From Actinomycetota bacterium (lineage in GTDB: Bacteria > Actinomycetota > Actinomycetes > Nanopelagicales > Nanopelagicaceae): a stretch of 41,680 nucleotides of DNA. Positions 9,626 to 18,243 of this stretch are shown here, one piece after another. Each line of letters starts with the position of its first letter. Within the stretch, counting starts at the first letter, position 1. The notes beneath the pieces are model-generated. The model saw only the letters and a list, made by a program, of their open reading frames with translations. It did not search any database and was not told where the DNA came from. Where the stretch lies: the NCBI GenBank assembly GCA_005800815.1, contig SYEK01000016.1, positions 1-41,680 on the forward strand. Direction: 5' to 3'. Both the position numbers and the translations under genes were made by a program.

Positions 9626-10458
9626 GCACGCCGTTGAAAACCGCATTTATCCCAACGATTCCGATCAAAGCCCGTTTCTCGCGCTGGTTTGGTCGTAATC
9701 TTCTGCGCATCTACATGATCTTTGGCTTCACATATCTCTTCATCCCAGTTGCATACACCTTTGTATTCTCATTTAATGATTCTGGAAAGAGTAATCTGAT
9801 TTGGAAGGGCTTTACTCTAGATAATTGGCAGAATCCATGCGGTGCCCCACAGATTTGTAATGCACTTGGTAACTCAATCAAGATTGGCTTACTGGCTACG
9901 ATATTTTCAACGATCCTTGGAACTCTCATCGCCTTTGCAATCGGGCGCTATCACTTTAGAGGCCGCTCAAGCTCAAACCTACTCATCTTTCTACCTATGG
10001 CAACACCTGAGATAGTCCTGGGAGCCTCACTTCTATCACTCTTTCTTGTCTTTAAGATTAATCCAGGATTTTGGCCGACGGTCATCGCTCACGTCGTGTT
10101 TTGTATCTCTTTTGTTGTCGTTACCGTCAAAGCGCGAATCGCGAGTCTAGATCCACGACTTGAACAGGCTGCCATGGATCTGTATGCAAATGAGGTAGAG
10201 ACATTCAGGCGTGTGACCTTGCCATTAGTTGCACCTGGTATTGCAGGGGCGGCTTTGTTGGCCTTCTCACTCTCCTTTGATGATTTCATTATCACCAACT
10301 TTAATTCTGGGACTCTCATCACCTTTCCCAAGTTCGTCTATGTGGCCGCTGCGCGAGGAATCCCTGCACAGGCAAATGTGATCGGCTCCGGGATGTTTTT
10401 CCTAGCCTTAGCCCTTGTCATCGCGGTTCAGATAGTCAATCGTAAGAAAATACGATAA
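9622..10458 (+). CDS. potC: Spermidine/putrescine ABC transporter permease PotC
   Basis: Second membrane subunit of the polyamine importer. 278 aa with six predicted membrane segments and a coupling loop EQAAMDLYAN...FRRVTLPLVAPG. The DDFIITNFNSG block in the C-terminal half is typical of PotC. It starts in the ATGA overlap with potB. It is followed by a 132-base gap holding a structured leader for the next gene, so the pot operon may end here or continue through that leader. No U-rich intrinsic terminator is visible after the stop. Confidence 0.93.
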   Translation: MSTPLKTAFIPTIPIKARFSRWFGRNLLRIYMIFGFTYLFIPVAYTFVFSFNDSGKSNLIWKGFTLDNWQNPCGAPQICNALGNSIKIGLLATIFSTILGTLIAFAIGRYHFRGRSSSNLLIFLPMATPEIVLGASLLSLFLVFKINPGFWPTVIAHVVFCISFVVVTVKARIASLDPRLEQAAMDLYANEVETFRRVTLPLVAPGIAGAALLAFSLSFDDFIITNFNSGTLITFPKFVYVAAARGIPAQANVIGSGMFFLALALVIAVQIVNRKKIR

Positions 10459-10504
10459 CCTTCTGGTACTGCTATAGCGATCGACAGGTTGTAAAGAGAA
10501 AATC

Positions 10505-10590
10505 TGCGCTATGGGGTTAGGTTCCGGAGGACCCGGGCCAACTGCGAGTTGTGATTGAAGGGGTGATTCCGGCCAAGGCCGGATAGCGCG
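10505..10590 (+). promoter_or_regulatory. Structured mRNA leader (riboswitch-like) before the amine oxidase
   Basis: A closing helix P1 pairs GCGCTAT (10506-10512) with ATAGCGC (10583-10589), extendable by a U-G pair. It encloses three hairpins: GGTTC/GGACC (10520-10533, loop CGGA), CAACT/AGTTG (10539-10551, loop GCG) and CCGGC/GCCGG (10569-10582, loop CAAG), plus an unpaired purine-rich strand near 10553-10567. The 3' end touches the start codon at 10591. That start has no adjacent Shine-Dalgarno and sits in a further hairpin, CGATGG/CCATCG (10589-10603). I could not match it to a riboswitch class I know. Helices are read by eye; there is no covariation support. Confidence 0.5.
10511..10558 (+). 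other. Possible 15-codon leader ORF (MGLGSGGPGPTASCD)
   Basis: A short ATG-to-TGA frame lies inside the structured leader, with the weak purine stretch AAAGAGAA ending about 9 bases upstream. The Gly/Pro-rich peptide with PGP could slow ribosomes. It may be chance; its codons overlap the hairpins described for the leader, so RNA structure and coding are competing readings. Confidence 0.2.
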
Positions 10591-12003
10591 ATGGTAACCA
10601 TCGACCCCTCTGTTCTGACCCATCTGAGTTATATGCAGCCGGCCTTGTACTGGCTCGATGAAGATCCCCTCGAACCGATGCCGCATCCAACGCTCATCGG
10701 TGATGTGACGACTAATTTATGTATCGTCGGCGCAGGCTACACAGGTTTGTGGACCGCACTGCTTGCCAAAGAGGCCGATCCGCAGCGTGAAGTCATTATT
10801 GTTGAGCAGAGAGAAACCGGGGCTGGTGCATCGGGTCGTAACGGGGGCTTTTGTAGTTACACACTTACCCATGGATTCATGAATGGCTATACCCGCTTCA
10901 AGGATGAGATGGCCGTTATTGAGCGCATGGGTCGCGAGAATCTGGATGCAATCGAAGCGACAATCAAGAGATATGGAATCGAGTGTGATTTCGAGTGGAA
11001 TGGGGAGCTTCGTGTCGCCGTCCAAGATTGGCAGATGGAGTCGATCTATGAAGAGGCGGCCCTTCGCAACTCCTTCGGCGATAGCGTTGAGGTTTTAAGC
11101 GCCGCCCAGGTGCAGGCCAGGGTGAACTCACCAATATACAAAGGTGCGCTCTGGGATCCAGATGGCACCGCCTTGGTTGATCCTGCGCGTTTGGTCTGGG
11201 GACTTGAGCGTGTCTGTATAAAACTAGGTGTGAAAATCTTTGAAAATACTCATGTAGAAAGAGTCGAGCAGGTGCGCTCTGGGATGATCGTTCACACCCC
11301 ATATGGAGATGTTCACGCCAAGAAAGTGGCTCTTGCCACCAATATCTTCAAATCACTTGTGCGGAGCGCCCATAAATATGTAATCCCTGTCTATGACTTC
11401 CAACTCGTCACCGAGCCTTTGACACCAGCGCAACTCGAATCCATCGGTTGGAGGGAGCGTGAGGGATTATCTGATGCAGGTAATCAATTTCATTACTATC
11501 GAATGACAAAAGACAATGAGATCTTATGGGGTGGATATGATGCAATCTATAACTTCAGCGGCAAGGTGCGCCAAGAGTATGAGTCAGATGCCCAGACCTA
11601 TGCACACTTAGCCGAAGCTTTTTTGGAGACGTTCCCACAACTCAAGGGAATCAAATTCACACATGGTTGGGGAGGCGCGATCGACACCTGTACACGTTTT
11701 TCACCATTCTGGGGATTGGCCCATCGCAAAAGAGTTGCATACGTTATGGGCTATACAGGTTTGGGGGTTGGCTCAACCCGCTTTGGTGCACAGGTAATGC
11801 TCGATCTCTTGGATGGTGTTGATAACGAGCGCACTCGTCTGACGATGGTGCGCAAGAAGCCATGGCCATTTCCTCCCGAACCATTTCGATTCCTCTTCAT
11901 CCGCCTGACGCAATGGTCCATCAATAGAGCAGATCATAAGCAGGGCAGGCGTAACTTGTGGCTTCGAATGCTCGATTCCTTGGGTTTAGGTTTCGATTCT
12001 TAA
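10591..12003 (+). CDS. FAD-dependent amine oxidoreductase, PuuB-like (DAO family)
   Basis: Flavoprotein of the D-amino-acid oxidase family, probably oxidising putrescine or gamma-glutamylputrescine. 470 aa. FAD-binding Rossmann motif GAGYTG at 47-52 with the acidic Glu72, then the GASGRNGG motif at 79-86 that is typical of PuuB-like enzymes. The C-terminal MGYTGLGVGSTRFG closes the FAD site. It lies between the Pot importer and an agmatinase, with an aminobutyraldehyde-type dehydrogenase at the block's start. No PuuA is present in the window, so the glutamylated substrate is not assured. Start: ATG 10591 is taken, but ATG 10633 (MQPALYWLD) fits related N-termini equally well and neither has a good ribosome site. 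Confidence 0.85.
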   Translation: MVTIDPSVLTHLSYMQPALYWLDEDPLEPMPHPTLIGDVTTNLCIVGAGYTGLWTALLAKEADPQREVIIVEQRETGAGASGRNGGFCSYTLTHGFMNGYTRFKDEMAVIERMGRENLDAIEATIKRYGIECDFEWNGELRVAVQDWQMESIYEEAALRNSFGDSVEVLSAAQVQARVNSPIYKGALWDPDGTALVDPARLVWGLERVCIKLGVKIFENTHVERVEQVRSGMIVHTPYGDVHAKKVALATNIFKSLVRSAHKYVIPVYDFQLVTEPLTPAQLESIGWREREGLSDAGNQFHYYRMTKDNEILWGGYDAIYNFSGKVRQEYESDAQTYAHLAEAFLETFPQLKGIKFTHGWGGAIDTCTRFSPFWGLAHRKRVAYVMGYTGLGVGSTRFGAQVMLDLLDGVDNERTRLTMVRKKPWPFPPEPFRFLFIRLTQWSINRADHKQGRRNLWLRMLDSLGLGFDS

Positions 12004-12014
12004 TGTTTTACGCC

Positions 12015-12020
12015 TATTCT
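12015..12020 (+). promoter_or_regulatory. Leaderless -10 (TATTCT) for the agmatinase gene
   Basis: TATTCT is followed by 6 bases (TGAGAC) and the ATG at 12027; no ribosome binding site is seen. TTCGAT, 17 bases upstream (11992-11997), could be a weak -35. This would let agmatinase and the following dxr be transcribed separately from the oxidase. Confidence 0.45.
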
Positions 12021-12026
12021 TGAGAC

Positions 12027-13025
12027 ATGGTCAATCACGGCAACATGTATGGCCCCGACTTCACATTTCTTGGTATCGAGCGCTGTGATTTAGATGTGCC
12101 TTCAAGCTTTGCCGATGCCGATGTTGTAATCATCGGTGCACCGATTGATAGCGGTACATCTCATCGCTCGGGTGCAAAGTTTGGTCCCCAGGCCATTCGA
12201 GGCGGGGATTATCTGCCTCATGATGCACAGCGCCCACATCTGGCGCTGCGTATCGATTCATTACAGGCGATGAAGGTCGTTGATGCAGGGGATTTGCTCA
12301 TGCCTGGGGGAGATCTCATCGCCTCACTTGAGGTACTAGCGGTTGCAACAGAGAGGATTTCACGTGCAGGTGCTATCCCAATAATCCTTGGGGGAGATCA
12401 CTCAGTTGCATCTGCCGATGTAGCAGGAATTGCGCGTCATCGTGGTCTGGGGAAGATCTCGATGATCCACTTTGATGCTCATGCAGATACTGGTGAGGAT
12501 CAGTTCGGCACCCTTATTGGACATGGAACCCCGATGCGTCGCTTGATTGAATCTGGAGCCGTTCGCGGTGATCGTTTCCTACAGATTGGTCTGCGTGGAT
12601 ATTGGCCAGATGCCAAAACTCTCGATTGGATGCGAGATCAGGGCATGCGCTCCTATGAGATGACTGAGATTTACCATCGTGGACTGCACACTGTCTTAGA
12701 TGAGTCATTTACGACCTTGACCGATGGGTGTGATGGCGTATTTCTCTCGGTAGATATCGACGTCGTGGATCCGGGGATGGCCCCAGGTACGGGCACACCA
12801 GAGCCGGGAGGATTGACCAGCCGTGAACTACTCGAATCTGTGCGTCGAATCTGTCTTGAACTACCAGTTGTTGGAATCGATGTGGTGGAGGTAGCACCTG
12901 CATTCGATAGCGCAGAGATCACCGCGATCTTGGCCAATCGAGTCGTTTTGGAGGCGTTAAGTGCGATCGCCAAGCGCCGTTCGGGGCAGAAGTACTCACC
13001 CACACACAACCTCCTGGATCGCTAG
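12027..13025 (+). CDS. speB: Agmatinase / ureohydrolase family protein
   Basis: Mn-dependent hydrolase of the arginase family. Given the context it is likely agmatine to putrescine + urea; guanidinobutyrase is an alternative. 332 aa. All metal ligands are visible: His125 (GGDHS), Asp150, His152 and Asp154 (FDAHAD), Asp243 and Asp245 (SVDIDVVDP). The GTPEPGG block typical of agmatinases follows at about 256-262. It ends the polyamine block. Its TAG is directly followed by the dxr ATG, so dxr expression may depend in part on this gene's promoter. Confidence 0.88.
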   Translation: MVNHGNMYGPDFTFLGIERCDLDVPSSFADADVVIIGAPIDSGTSHRSGAKFGPQAIRGGDYLPHDAQRPHLALRIDSLQAMKVVDAGDLLMPGGDLIASLEVLAVATERISRAGAIPIILGGDHSVASADVAGIARHRGLGKISMIHFDAHADTGEDQFGTLIGHGTPMRRLIESGAVRGDRFLQIGLRGYWPDAKTLDWMRDQGMRSYEMTEIYHRGLHTVLDESFTTLTDGCDGVFLSVDIDVVDPGMAPGTGTPEPGGLTSRELLESVRRICLELPVVGIDVVEVAPAFDSAEITAILANRVVLEALSAIAKRRSGQKYSPTHNLLDR

Positions 13026-14171
13026 ATGCGTGAGCTAGTAATCCTGGGCTCCACTGGCTCAATCGGACGGCAAACATTAGAGATCATCGCCCTGCACCCA
13101 GATGAGTTTCGTGTTCTTGCAATCTCATCGGGCGGGGGTGATCCGGCCTTGGTCATCAAACAGGCGAGGGCTTTTAAGGTGAGTTATGTCGGTGTAGTGG
13201 ACAATGCCGAGGTGATACGCCAGGGGCTACCTGGTGTCACGGTGATCGATGGAGAACTGGCATCGGCTAAGATCGCATCTCTTGCATGTGATGTGGTTGT
13301 CAATGCCATCACAGGCTCGATTGGACTTGCTCCAACTCTTGCCGCCCTCGATGCGGGAAATATATTGGCCTTGGCCAACAAAGAGTCACTTGTGGTAGCT
13401 GGTGATCTGGTCATGTCAAAGGCAAAGCCACTCCAGATCATCCCCATTGACTCTGAGCACAGCGCAATCTGGCAGAGTGCTTTAGCTGGCAAGAGTGATG
13501 AGATAAGTAAGGTGATTCTGACGGCAAGCGGTGGTCCATTTGTAGATCGCACTGATGTCAGCGGGGTGAGCCTAGCCGATGCACTCAAGCATCCAACGTG
13601 GAGTATGGGCGCAGTTGTCACGATTAACTCTGCGACCCTAGTCAATAAGGGTCTTGAGATAATCGAGGCACACCACCTGTTTTCACTACCCTACCCTGCA
13701 ATAGAGGCGGTTATTCATCGCCAATCGATTGTGCACTCATTGGTCGAGTTCCACGATGGATCAACAATCGCCCAAGCAAGTCCGCCCAACATGAAAGGTG
13801 CGATCGCCTATGCACTCAACTTTCCGCACCGTTTGGCAAAGGTAACTCCGCCCATTGATTGGAGTGTGAAACAGCAGTGGAGTTTTGAACCAATCGATGA
13901 CACACAATTTCCAGCACTCGCCCTGGCACGCCATTGTGGTCAGATCGGTGGGGGTCTTCCTGCGATATTTAATGCGGCAAATGAGATTGCAGTCGCCGGA
14001 TTCATCGCTGGAAAGATCGCATTTACCTCGATCGTTCCATTAGTTGAGGCTGTGGTGGCGCAATCTGTTAAATTAGCACCTCAAATGCTGACAGACTTGT
14101 CCGATGTCAGTGCCGTGCAAGATGATGCGCAGATGCTGGCTCATGAACATCTAATACGATTGGCCCCATAA
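13026..14171 (+). CDS. dxr: 1-deoxy-D-xylulose 5-phosphate reductoisomerase
   Basis: Second step of the MEP isoprenoid pathway: DXP + NADPH to 2-C-methyl-D-erythritol 4-phosphate. 381 aa. NADPH-binding GSTGSIG at 8-14, the metal/substrate block IDSEHSA, ASGGPF, the flexible-loop HPTWSMG motif and the C-terminal NAANE are all present. It begins on the base after the agmatinase stop with no clear ribosome site, suggesting coupling. It ends in TAATG, which starts the protease gene. ispG, a later step of the same pathway, lies one gene on. Confidence 0.97.
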   Translation: MRELVILGSTGSIGRQTLEIIALHPDEFRVLAISSGGGDPALVIKQARAFKVSYVGVVDNAEVIRQGLPGVTVIDGELASAKIASLACDVVVNAITGSIGLAPTLAALDAGNILALANKESLVVAGDLVMSKAKPLQIIPIDSEHSAIWQSALAGKSDEISKVILTASGGPFVDRTDVSGVSLADALKHPTWSMGAVVTINSATLVNKGLEIIEAHHLFSLPYPAIEAVIHRQSIVHSLVEFHDGSTIAQASPPNMKGAIAYALNFPHRLAKVTPPIDWSVKQQWSFEPIDDTQFPALALARHCGQIGGGLPAIFNAANEIAVAGFIAGKIAFTSIVPLVEAVVAQSVKLAPQMLTDLSDVSAVQDDAQMLAHEHLIRLAP

Positions 14172-15316
14172 TGCAGATACTCGGAGTTCTTGCCTTTGTA
14201 ATCGCCCTTGTCCTTTCAGTGATGATCCATGAGTTTGGTCATTACTTGACGGCAAAGCGATATGGAATGAAGGTCTCTGAGTTTTTCCTCGGATTTGGAA
14301 CACGCCTGTTCTCCCGACAGATCGGGGAGACCGAGTTCGGAGTCAAGGCGATTCCAGCTGGTGGCTACTGCAGGATTGAAGGTATGACGCCGACAGATCA
14401 GATGCCGCCAGGCCAAGAGGAGCGAGCCTTTTATAAGGCGACATCGGTGCGCAAATTAATCGTCCTTGGTGCTGGATCGTTCCTGCACTTTGTCATCGGC
14501 TATGTGCTCCTGTTCACCCTCTTTGCTGGAATTGGCACTACACAGGTATTACCGATCATCGCTGAGGTTATCAAGGGATCAGCGGCGCAATCTGCAGGTC
14601 TGATGGCTGGCGATGAGGTGATATCTATCAACGGTAAGAGAATTACTGATTGGTCCAAAGATGTTCAGGTCATCCGTGAATCAGCAGGTCGAGAGTTAAG
14701 CCTTGGAGTGCAACGCTCTGGGCAAGAGATCATCATCACTGCAACACCTACCCTTGAGAGTATCGATGGCGAGCAGAGATATCTGCTGGGGATAATTAAT
14801 GAATCTGGATTAGTGCGTATAGGACTCATCTCCTCCTTTCAAAAGGCTGCGATTGTCACCAAGGACTTTCTCCTTCAGAGCGTTAAATCTCTTGCCAAGC
14901 TTCCCTCCAAGATTCCGCAGCTTTGGGGTCAGACAGTTGATGGACAAGAGCGCGATGCCGACGGCCTTGTCGGTATCGTCGGAGTCGCCCGTGTATCTGG
15001 AGAGGCCGTGAGCAGCGATAACTTAACGGGGATGGAGCGCCTTGCAACTTTCACTCTCATTATTGCAAGTTTGAATATCTTCGTCGGTATCTTCAACCTT
15101 CTTCCCATCCTTCCCCTGGATGGAGGTCACATGGCTGTTGCCATCGCCGATGAGATACGTGCTCTCTTGGCTCGCGCGCGTGGACGTGCACGGCCGGCGC
15201 CTATAGATGTGAGTGTGTTTACCCCGATCACGGTAGTGGTATTTGTGATTTTAGCTGCGTTGACGCTTCTTCTTCTCGTGGCAGATATCGTTAATCCAGT
15301 CATTCTCAATCTTTAG
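14171..15316 (+). CDS. Site-2 zinc metalloprotease, RseP/Rip1 family
   Basis: Intramembrane protease that cleaves anti-sigma factors and other membrane proteins (Rip1 in mycobacteria, RseP in E. coli). 381 aa. The zinc motif HEFGH is at 20-24 in the first membrane segment. A PDZ-like domain spans about 115-200 ([17 protein letters not shown]). The third zinc ligand lies in LPLDGGH near the C-terminus, with a final membrane segment. The order dxr-rip-ispG is conserved in Actinobacteria. Its start overlaps the dxr stop by one base. Confidence 0.93.
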   Translation: MQILGVLAFVIALVLSVMIHEFGHYLTAKRYGMKVSEFFLGFGTRLFSRQIGETEFGVKAIPAGGYCRIEGMTPTDQMPPGQEERAFYKATSVRKLIVLGAGSFLHFVIGYVLLFTLFAGIGTTQVLPIIAEVIKGSAAQSAGLMAGDEVISINGKRITDWSKDVQVIRESAGRELSLGVQRSGQEIIITATPTLESIDGEQRYLLGIINESGLVRIGLISSFQKAAIVTKDFLLQSVKSLAKLPSKIPQLWGQTVDGQERDADGLVGIVGVARVSGEAVSSDNLTGMERLATFTLIIASLNIFVGIFNLLPILPLDGGHMAVAIADEIRALLARARGRARPAPIDVSVFTPITVVVFVILAALTLLLLVADIVNPVILNL

Positions 15317-15336
15317 CAGATCACCTCTGGTTACGG

Positions 15337-15342
15337 CACAAT
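15337..15342 (+). promoter_or_regulatory. Possible leaderless -10 (CACAAT) for ispG
   Basis: CACAAT followed by AGGTCC and ATG at 15349 repeats the N6-ATG geometry seen elsewhere in the window, though the first base departs from TANNNT. No Shine-Dalgarno is present in the 32-base gap. Confidence 0.3.
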
Positions 15343-15348
15343 AGGTCC

Positions 15349-16500
15349 ATGGTCGATTTAGGGATTCCTAGCGCGCCGCCTGCTGTACTTACCCCGCGTC
15401 GCACGACCAAGCAGTTGAGGGTCGGCAAGGTCGGCGTCGGGAGTGCATCCCCTGTGAGCGTCCAATCGATGTGCACCACACTCACATCTGATGTCAATGC
15501 AACGCTGCAACAGATCGCCGAGCTCACTGCCGCTGGATGCCAGATCGTGCGCGTGGCTGTCCCCAGCCAAGATGATGCCGATGCCCTGGCTCAGATCGCC
15601 AAGAAATCTCAGATTCCAGTAATCGCCGATATTCACTTTCAACCCAAGTATATTTTTGCAGCCATTGATGCTGGCTGTGCAGCTGTGCGCGTGAACCCAG
15701 GAAATATTAAGCAGTTTGATGACAAGGTAAAAGAGGTTGCAAAGGCGGCCGGTGATGCCAAGATTCCAATACGAATCGGAGTCAATGCCGGATCACTTGA
15801 TCCTCGACTCCTTGCAAAGTATGGCAAGGCAACTCCTGAGGCCTTGGCAGAGTCTGCGCTCTGGGAGGCATCGTTATTCGAGGAGCATGGTTTTTCAGAT
15901 ATCAAAATCTCAGTAAAGCATCATGATCCGGTAACAATGGTGAATGCTTATCGAATCCTGGCAGCAAAGTGTGACTATCCCTTACACCTTGGGGTGACAG
16001 AGGCTGGACCGATTTTCCAAGGCACGATCAAATCTGCGACTGCTTTTGCAGTTTTATTGGCCGAGGGAATCGGTGACACGATCCGTGTTTCACTCTCTGC
16101 ACCTCCGGTTGAGGAGGTCAAGGTGGGAATCTCGATCCTAGAGTCGTTGAATCTTCGTCAGCGAAAACTTGAGATAGTCTCTTGTCCATCATGTGGGCGT
16201 GCACAAGTCGATGTCTATACGCTGGCTGAGAAAGTACAGGCCGGGCTCGAGGGTATGACTGTGCCACTTCGTGTTGCAGTCATGGGATGTGTTGTCAATG
16301 GACCGGGTGAAGCGCGCGAGGCCGATTTAGGTGTTGCATCTGGAAATGGTAAAGGTCAGATCTTTGTCAAAGGCGAGGTCATCAAGACCGTGCCTGAAGG
16401 GATGATTGTTGAAACTTTAATCGAAGAGGCGATGAGGTTGGCCGAAGAAATGGAGGCCGCGGGCGTTGCATCAGGCATGCCTACCGTTGATATTCGGTAG
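15349..16500 (+). CDS. ispG: 4-hydroxy-3-methylbut-2-enyl diphosphate synthase
   Basis: Iron-sulphur enzyme of the MEP pathway that converts MEcPP to HMBPP. 383 aa. TIM-barrel blocks at the N-terminus ([27 protein letters not shown]) and a C-terminal ferredoxin-like domain with cluster cysteines in SCPSCGR and [12 protein letters not shown]. With dxr this places two MEP genes within 3.5 kb, around the site-2 protease. Its stop codon TAG is part of the TAGGCT element used for proS. Confidence 0.97.
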   Translation: MVDLGIPSAPPAVLTPRRTTKQLRVGKVGVGSASPVSVQSMCTTLTSDVNATLQQIAELTAAGCQIVRVAVPSQDDADALAQIAKKSQIPVIADIHFQPKYIFAAIDAGCAAVRVNPGNIKQFDDKVKEVAKAAGDAKIPIRIGVNAGSLDPRLLAKYGKATPEALAESALWEASLFEEHGFSDIKISVKHHDPVTMVNAYRILAAKCDYPLHLGVTEAGPIFQGTIKSATAFAVLLAEGIGDTIRVSLSAPPVEEVKVGISILESLNLRQRKLEIVSCPSCGRAQVDVYTLAEKVQAGLEGMTVPLRVAVMGCVVNGPGEAREADLGVASGNGKGQIFVKGEVIKTVPEGMIVETLIEEAMRLAEEMEAAGVASGMPTVDIR

Positions 16501-16503
16501 GCT
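16498..16503 (+). promoter_or_regulatory. Leaderless -10 (TAGGCT) for proS
   Basis: TAGGCT-CACCTC-ATG: the hexamer overlaps the ispG stop and lies exactly 6 bases before the proS ATG at 16510. It is identical in sequence to the elements before the aldehyde dehydrogenase and thyX. This supports ATG 16510 over the in-frame ATGs at 16516 and 16519. Confidence 0.5.
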
Positions 16504-16509
16504 CACCTC

Positions 16510-18234
16510 ATGTTAATGATGTCTACGCTTTTTTTGCGTACGCTGCGCGATGATCCAGCCGATGCAGAGGTAGCTAGCCATCGTTTGCTCGTTCGTGCCG
16601 GATATATCCGCCGAATCGCCGCAGGAATCTACTCGTGGCTGCCATTAGGGGTCATCACTCTGCGCAACGTTGAGAACATCATTCGTCAAGAGATGGACCA
16701 GGCAGGCTTTCAAGAGGTTCACTTTCCTGCGCTACTTCCGAGTGAGGCATATGAGAGCACTCATCGCTGGAGTGAGTATGGACCATCTCTTTTTCGCCTC
16801 AAAGATCGCAAAGGCGCAGATTACTTACTTGGACCCACCCATGAAGAGATGTTCACACTAATGGTCAAGAGCGAATACTCATCGTATAAGGATCTACCTG
16901 TCTGTTTGTATCAGATACAGACAAAGTATCGAGATGAGGCCCGTCCACGCAGTGGGATCATCCGGGGCCGTGAGTTTGTGATGAAGGACTCCTACTCATT
17001 TGATATCGATGATGCCGGCCTTGATATCTCATACCACAGGCACCGAGATGCATATGTGAGCTGTTTTAATCGTTTGGGAATGAGGTACAACATCGTCCAA
17101 GCCGTCTCGGGTGCGATGGGAGGATCGCGCTCAGAGGAGTTTTTGGCTCCTTGTATCAGCGGTGAGGATACCTACGTTCTATGCCCACAGTGTGGTTATG
17201 CAGCAAATGTCGAGGCGATGATAACGAAGGTGAGTCCGGGTGATCCATCAGGTGTTCCAGCCTTAGAGGAGTTAGACACCCCTAACACCCCCACGATAGA
17301 GGCGTTGGTAGCCGTGATGAACTCAGAGTTCGGTGGTGGCTATAGCGCTGCGGATACGCTCAAAAATATTATGTTGGTTGCAGATGGCACAGCGATTGCA
17401 GTCTTAGTACCCGGTGATCGTGAGGTGGATCTTAAGCGTCTGCAGGAGAACTTGAGAGGAGTCCACGAGCTTCGTATCTTCGAAGAGGCAGACTTTGATA
17501 AGTATCCCAAGCTAGTCAAAGGCTACATGGGGCCACAGGAGATCCAGTCATTGGGGATCACCCTCTATGCCGATCCACGTGTGGCACCGGGAACATTCTG
17601 GATAAGCGGGGCCAATAAAAAGAATCGCCATGCACGCTTTGTTCTCAATGGTCGCGACTTCACACCTGATGCCTATATCGAGGCTGCAGAGGTGAGGGCA
17701 GGAGATGCCTGCCCGCAGTGTGCAACTGAGATTGTGATCGATCGTGCAATTGAAATCGGTCATATTTTTCAATTAGGTCGAAAGTATGCAGATGCCCTCA
17801 ACCTCACAGTCTTAGACCAGAACGGAAAGTCTCAGGTGGTCACTATGGGCTCGTACGGGATCGGAGTATCCCGGGCCGTCGCTGCAATCGCCGAACAGAC
17901 AAGTGATGAGATTGGTCTTAACTGGCCAGTTGAGATAGCACCGGCCAAGGTCCATATCGTGGCCACAGGCAAAGAGGATCTACCCTTTGATACCGCTCTG
18001 AGACTTGGGCGCGATTTAGAGGCAGTTGGTATCTCAGTCATGCTCGATGATCGCCGAGAGGCAAGTGCTGGTGTGAAGTTTAAAGATGCCGAGTTGATCG
18101 GCAATCCCATCATCGTTGTGGTGGGCAAATCCCTGGCCGATGGCAACGTTGAAGTGCGATTGCGTACAACTGGTGCCAAGAGCGAGGTATCCCTTGCAAG
18201 CGCGGTAAGTACGATTTCAGCACTGCTCAAGTAA
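16510..18234 (+). CDS. proS: Prolyl-tRNA synthetase (bacterial type)
   Basis: Class II aminoacyl-tRNA synthetase charging tRNA-Pro. 574 aa, matching bacterial-type ProRS with the inserted editing domain (about 225-380) between motifs 2 and 3. Motif 2 is in the TKYRDEARPRSGIIRGREF block and motif 3 in GSYGIGVSR. A C-terminal anticodon-binding domain follows (VHIVATG... to the end). The N-terminus MSTLFLRTLRDDPADAEVASH is typical; three clustered ATGs make the exact start ambiguous by up to three codons. Confidence 0.97.
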   Translation: MLMMSTLFLRTLRDDPADAEVASHRLLVRAGYIRRIAAGIYSWLPLGVITLRNVENIIRQEMDQAGFQEVHFPALLPSEAYESTHRWSEYGPSLFRLKDRKGADYLLGPTHEEMFTLMVKSEYSSYKDLPVCLYQIQTKYRDEARPRSGIIRGREFVMKDSYSFDIDDAGLDISYHRHRDAYVSCFNRLGMRYNIVQAVSGAMGGSRSEEFLAPCISGEDTYVLCPQCGYAANVEAMITKVSPGDPSGVPALEELDTPNTPTIEALVAVMNSEFGGGYSAADTLKNIMLVADGTAIAVLVPGDREVDLKRLQENLRGVHELRIFEEADFDKYPKLVKGYMGPQEIQSLGITLYADPRVAPGTFWISGANKKNRHARFVLNGRDFTPDAYIEAAEVRAGDACPQCATEIVIDRAIEIGHIFQLGRKYADALNLTVLDQNGKSQVVTMGSYGIGVSRAVAAIAEQTSDEIGLNWPVEIAPAKVHIVATGKEDLPFDTALRLGRDLEAVGISVMLDDRREASAGVKFKDAELIGNPIIVVVGKSLADGNVEVRLRTTGAKSEVSLASAVSTISALLK

Positions 18235-18243
18235 GGAGCAAAT

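Noticed and set aside
10505-10590. tRNA, SRP RNA, guanidine or cobalamin riboswitch identity for the oxidase leader
   Set aside because: No cloverleaf or CCA, no SRP domain IV loop, no ACGR loops of guanidine-II and no B12 box could be found; left as unclassified.
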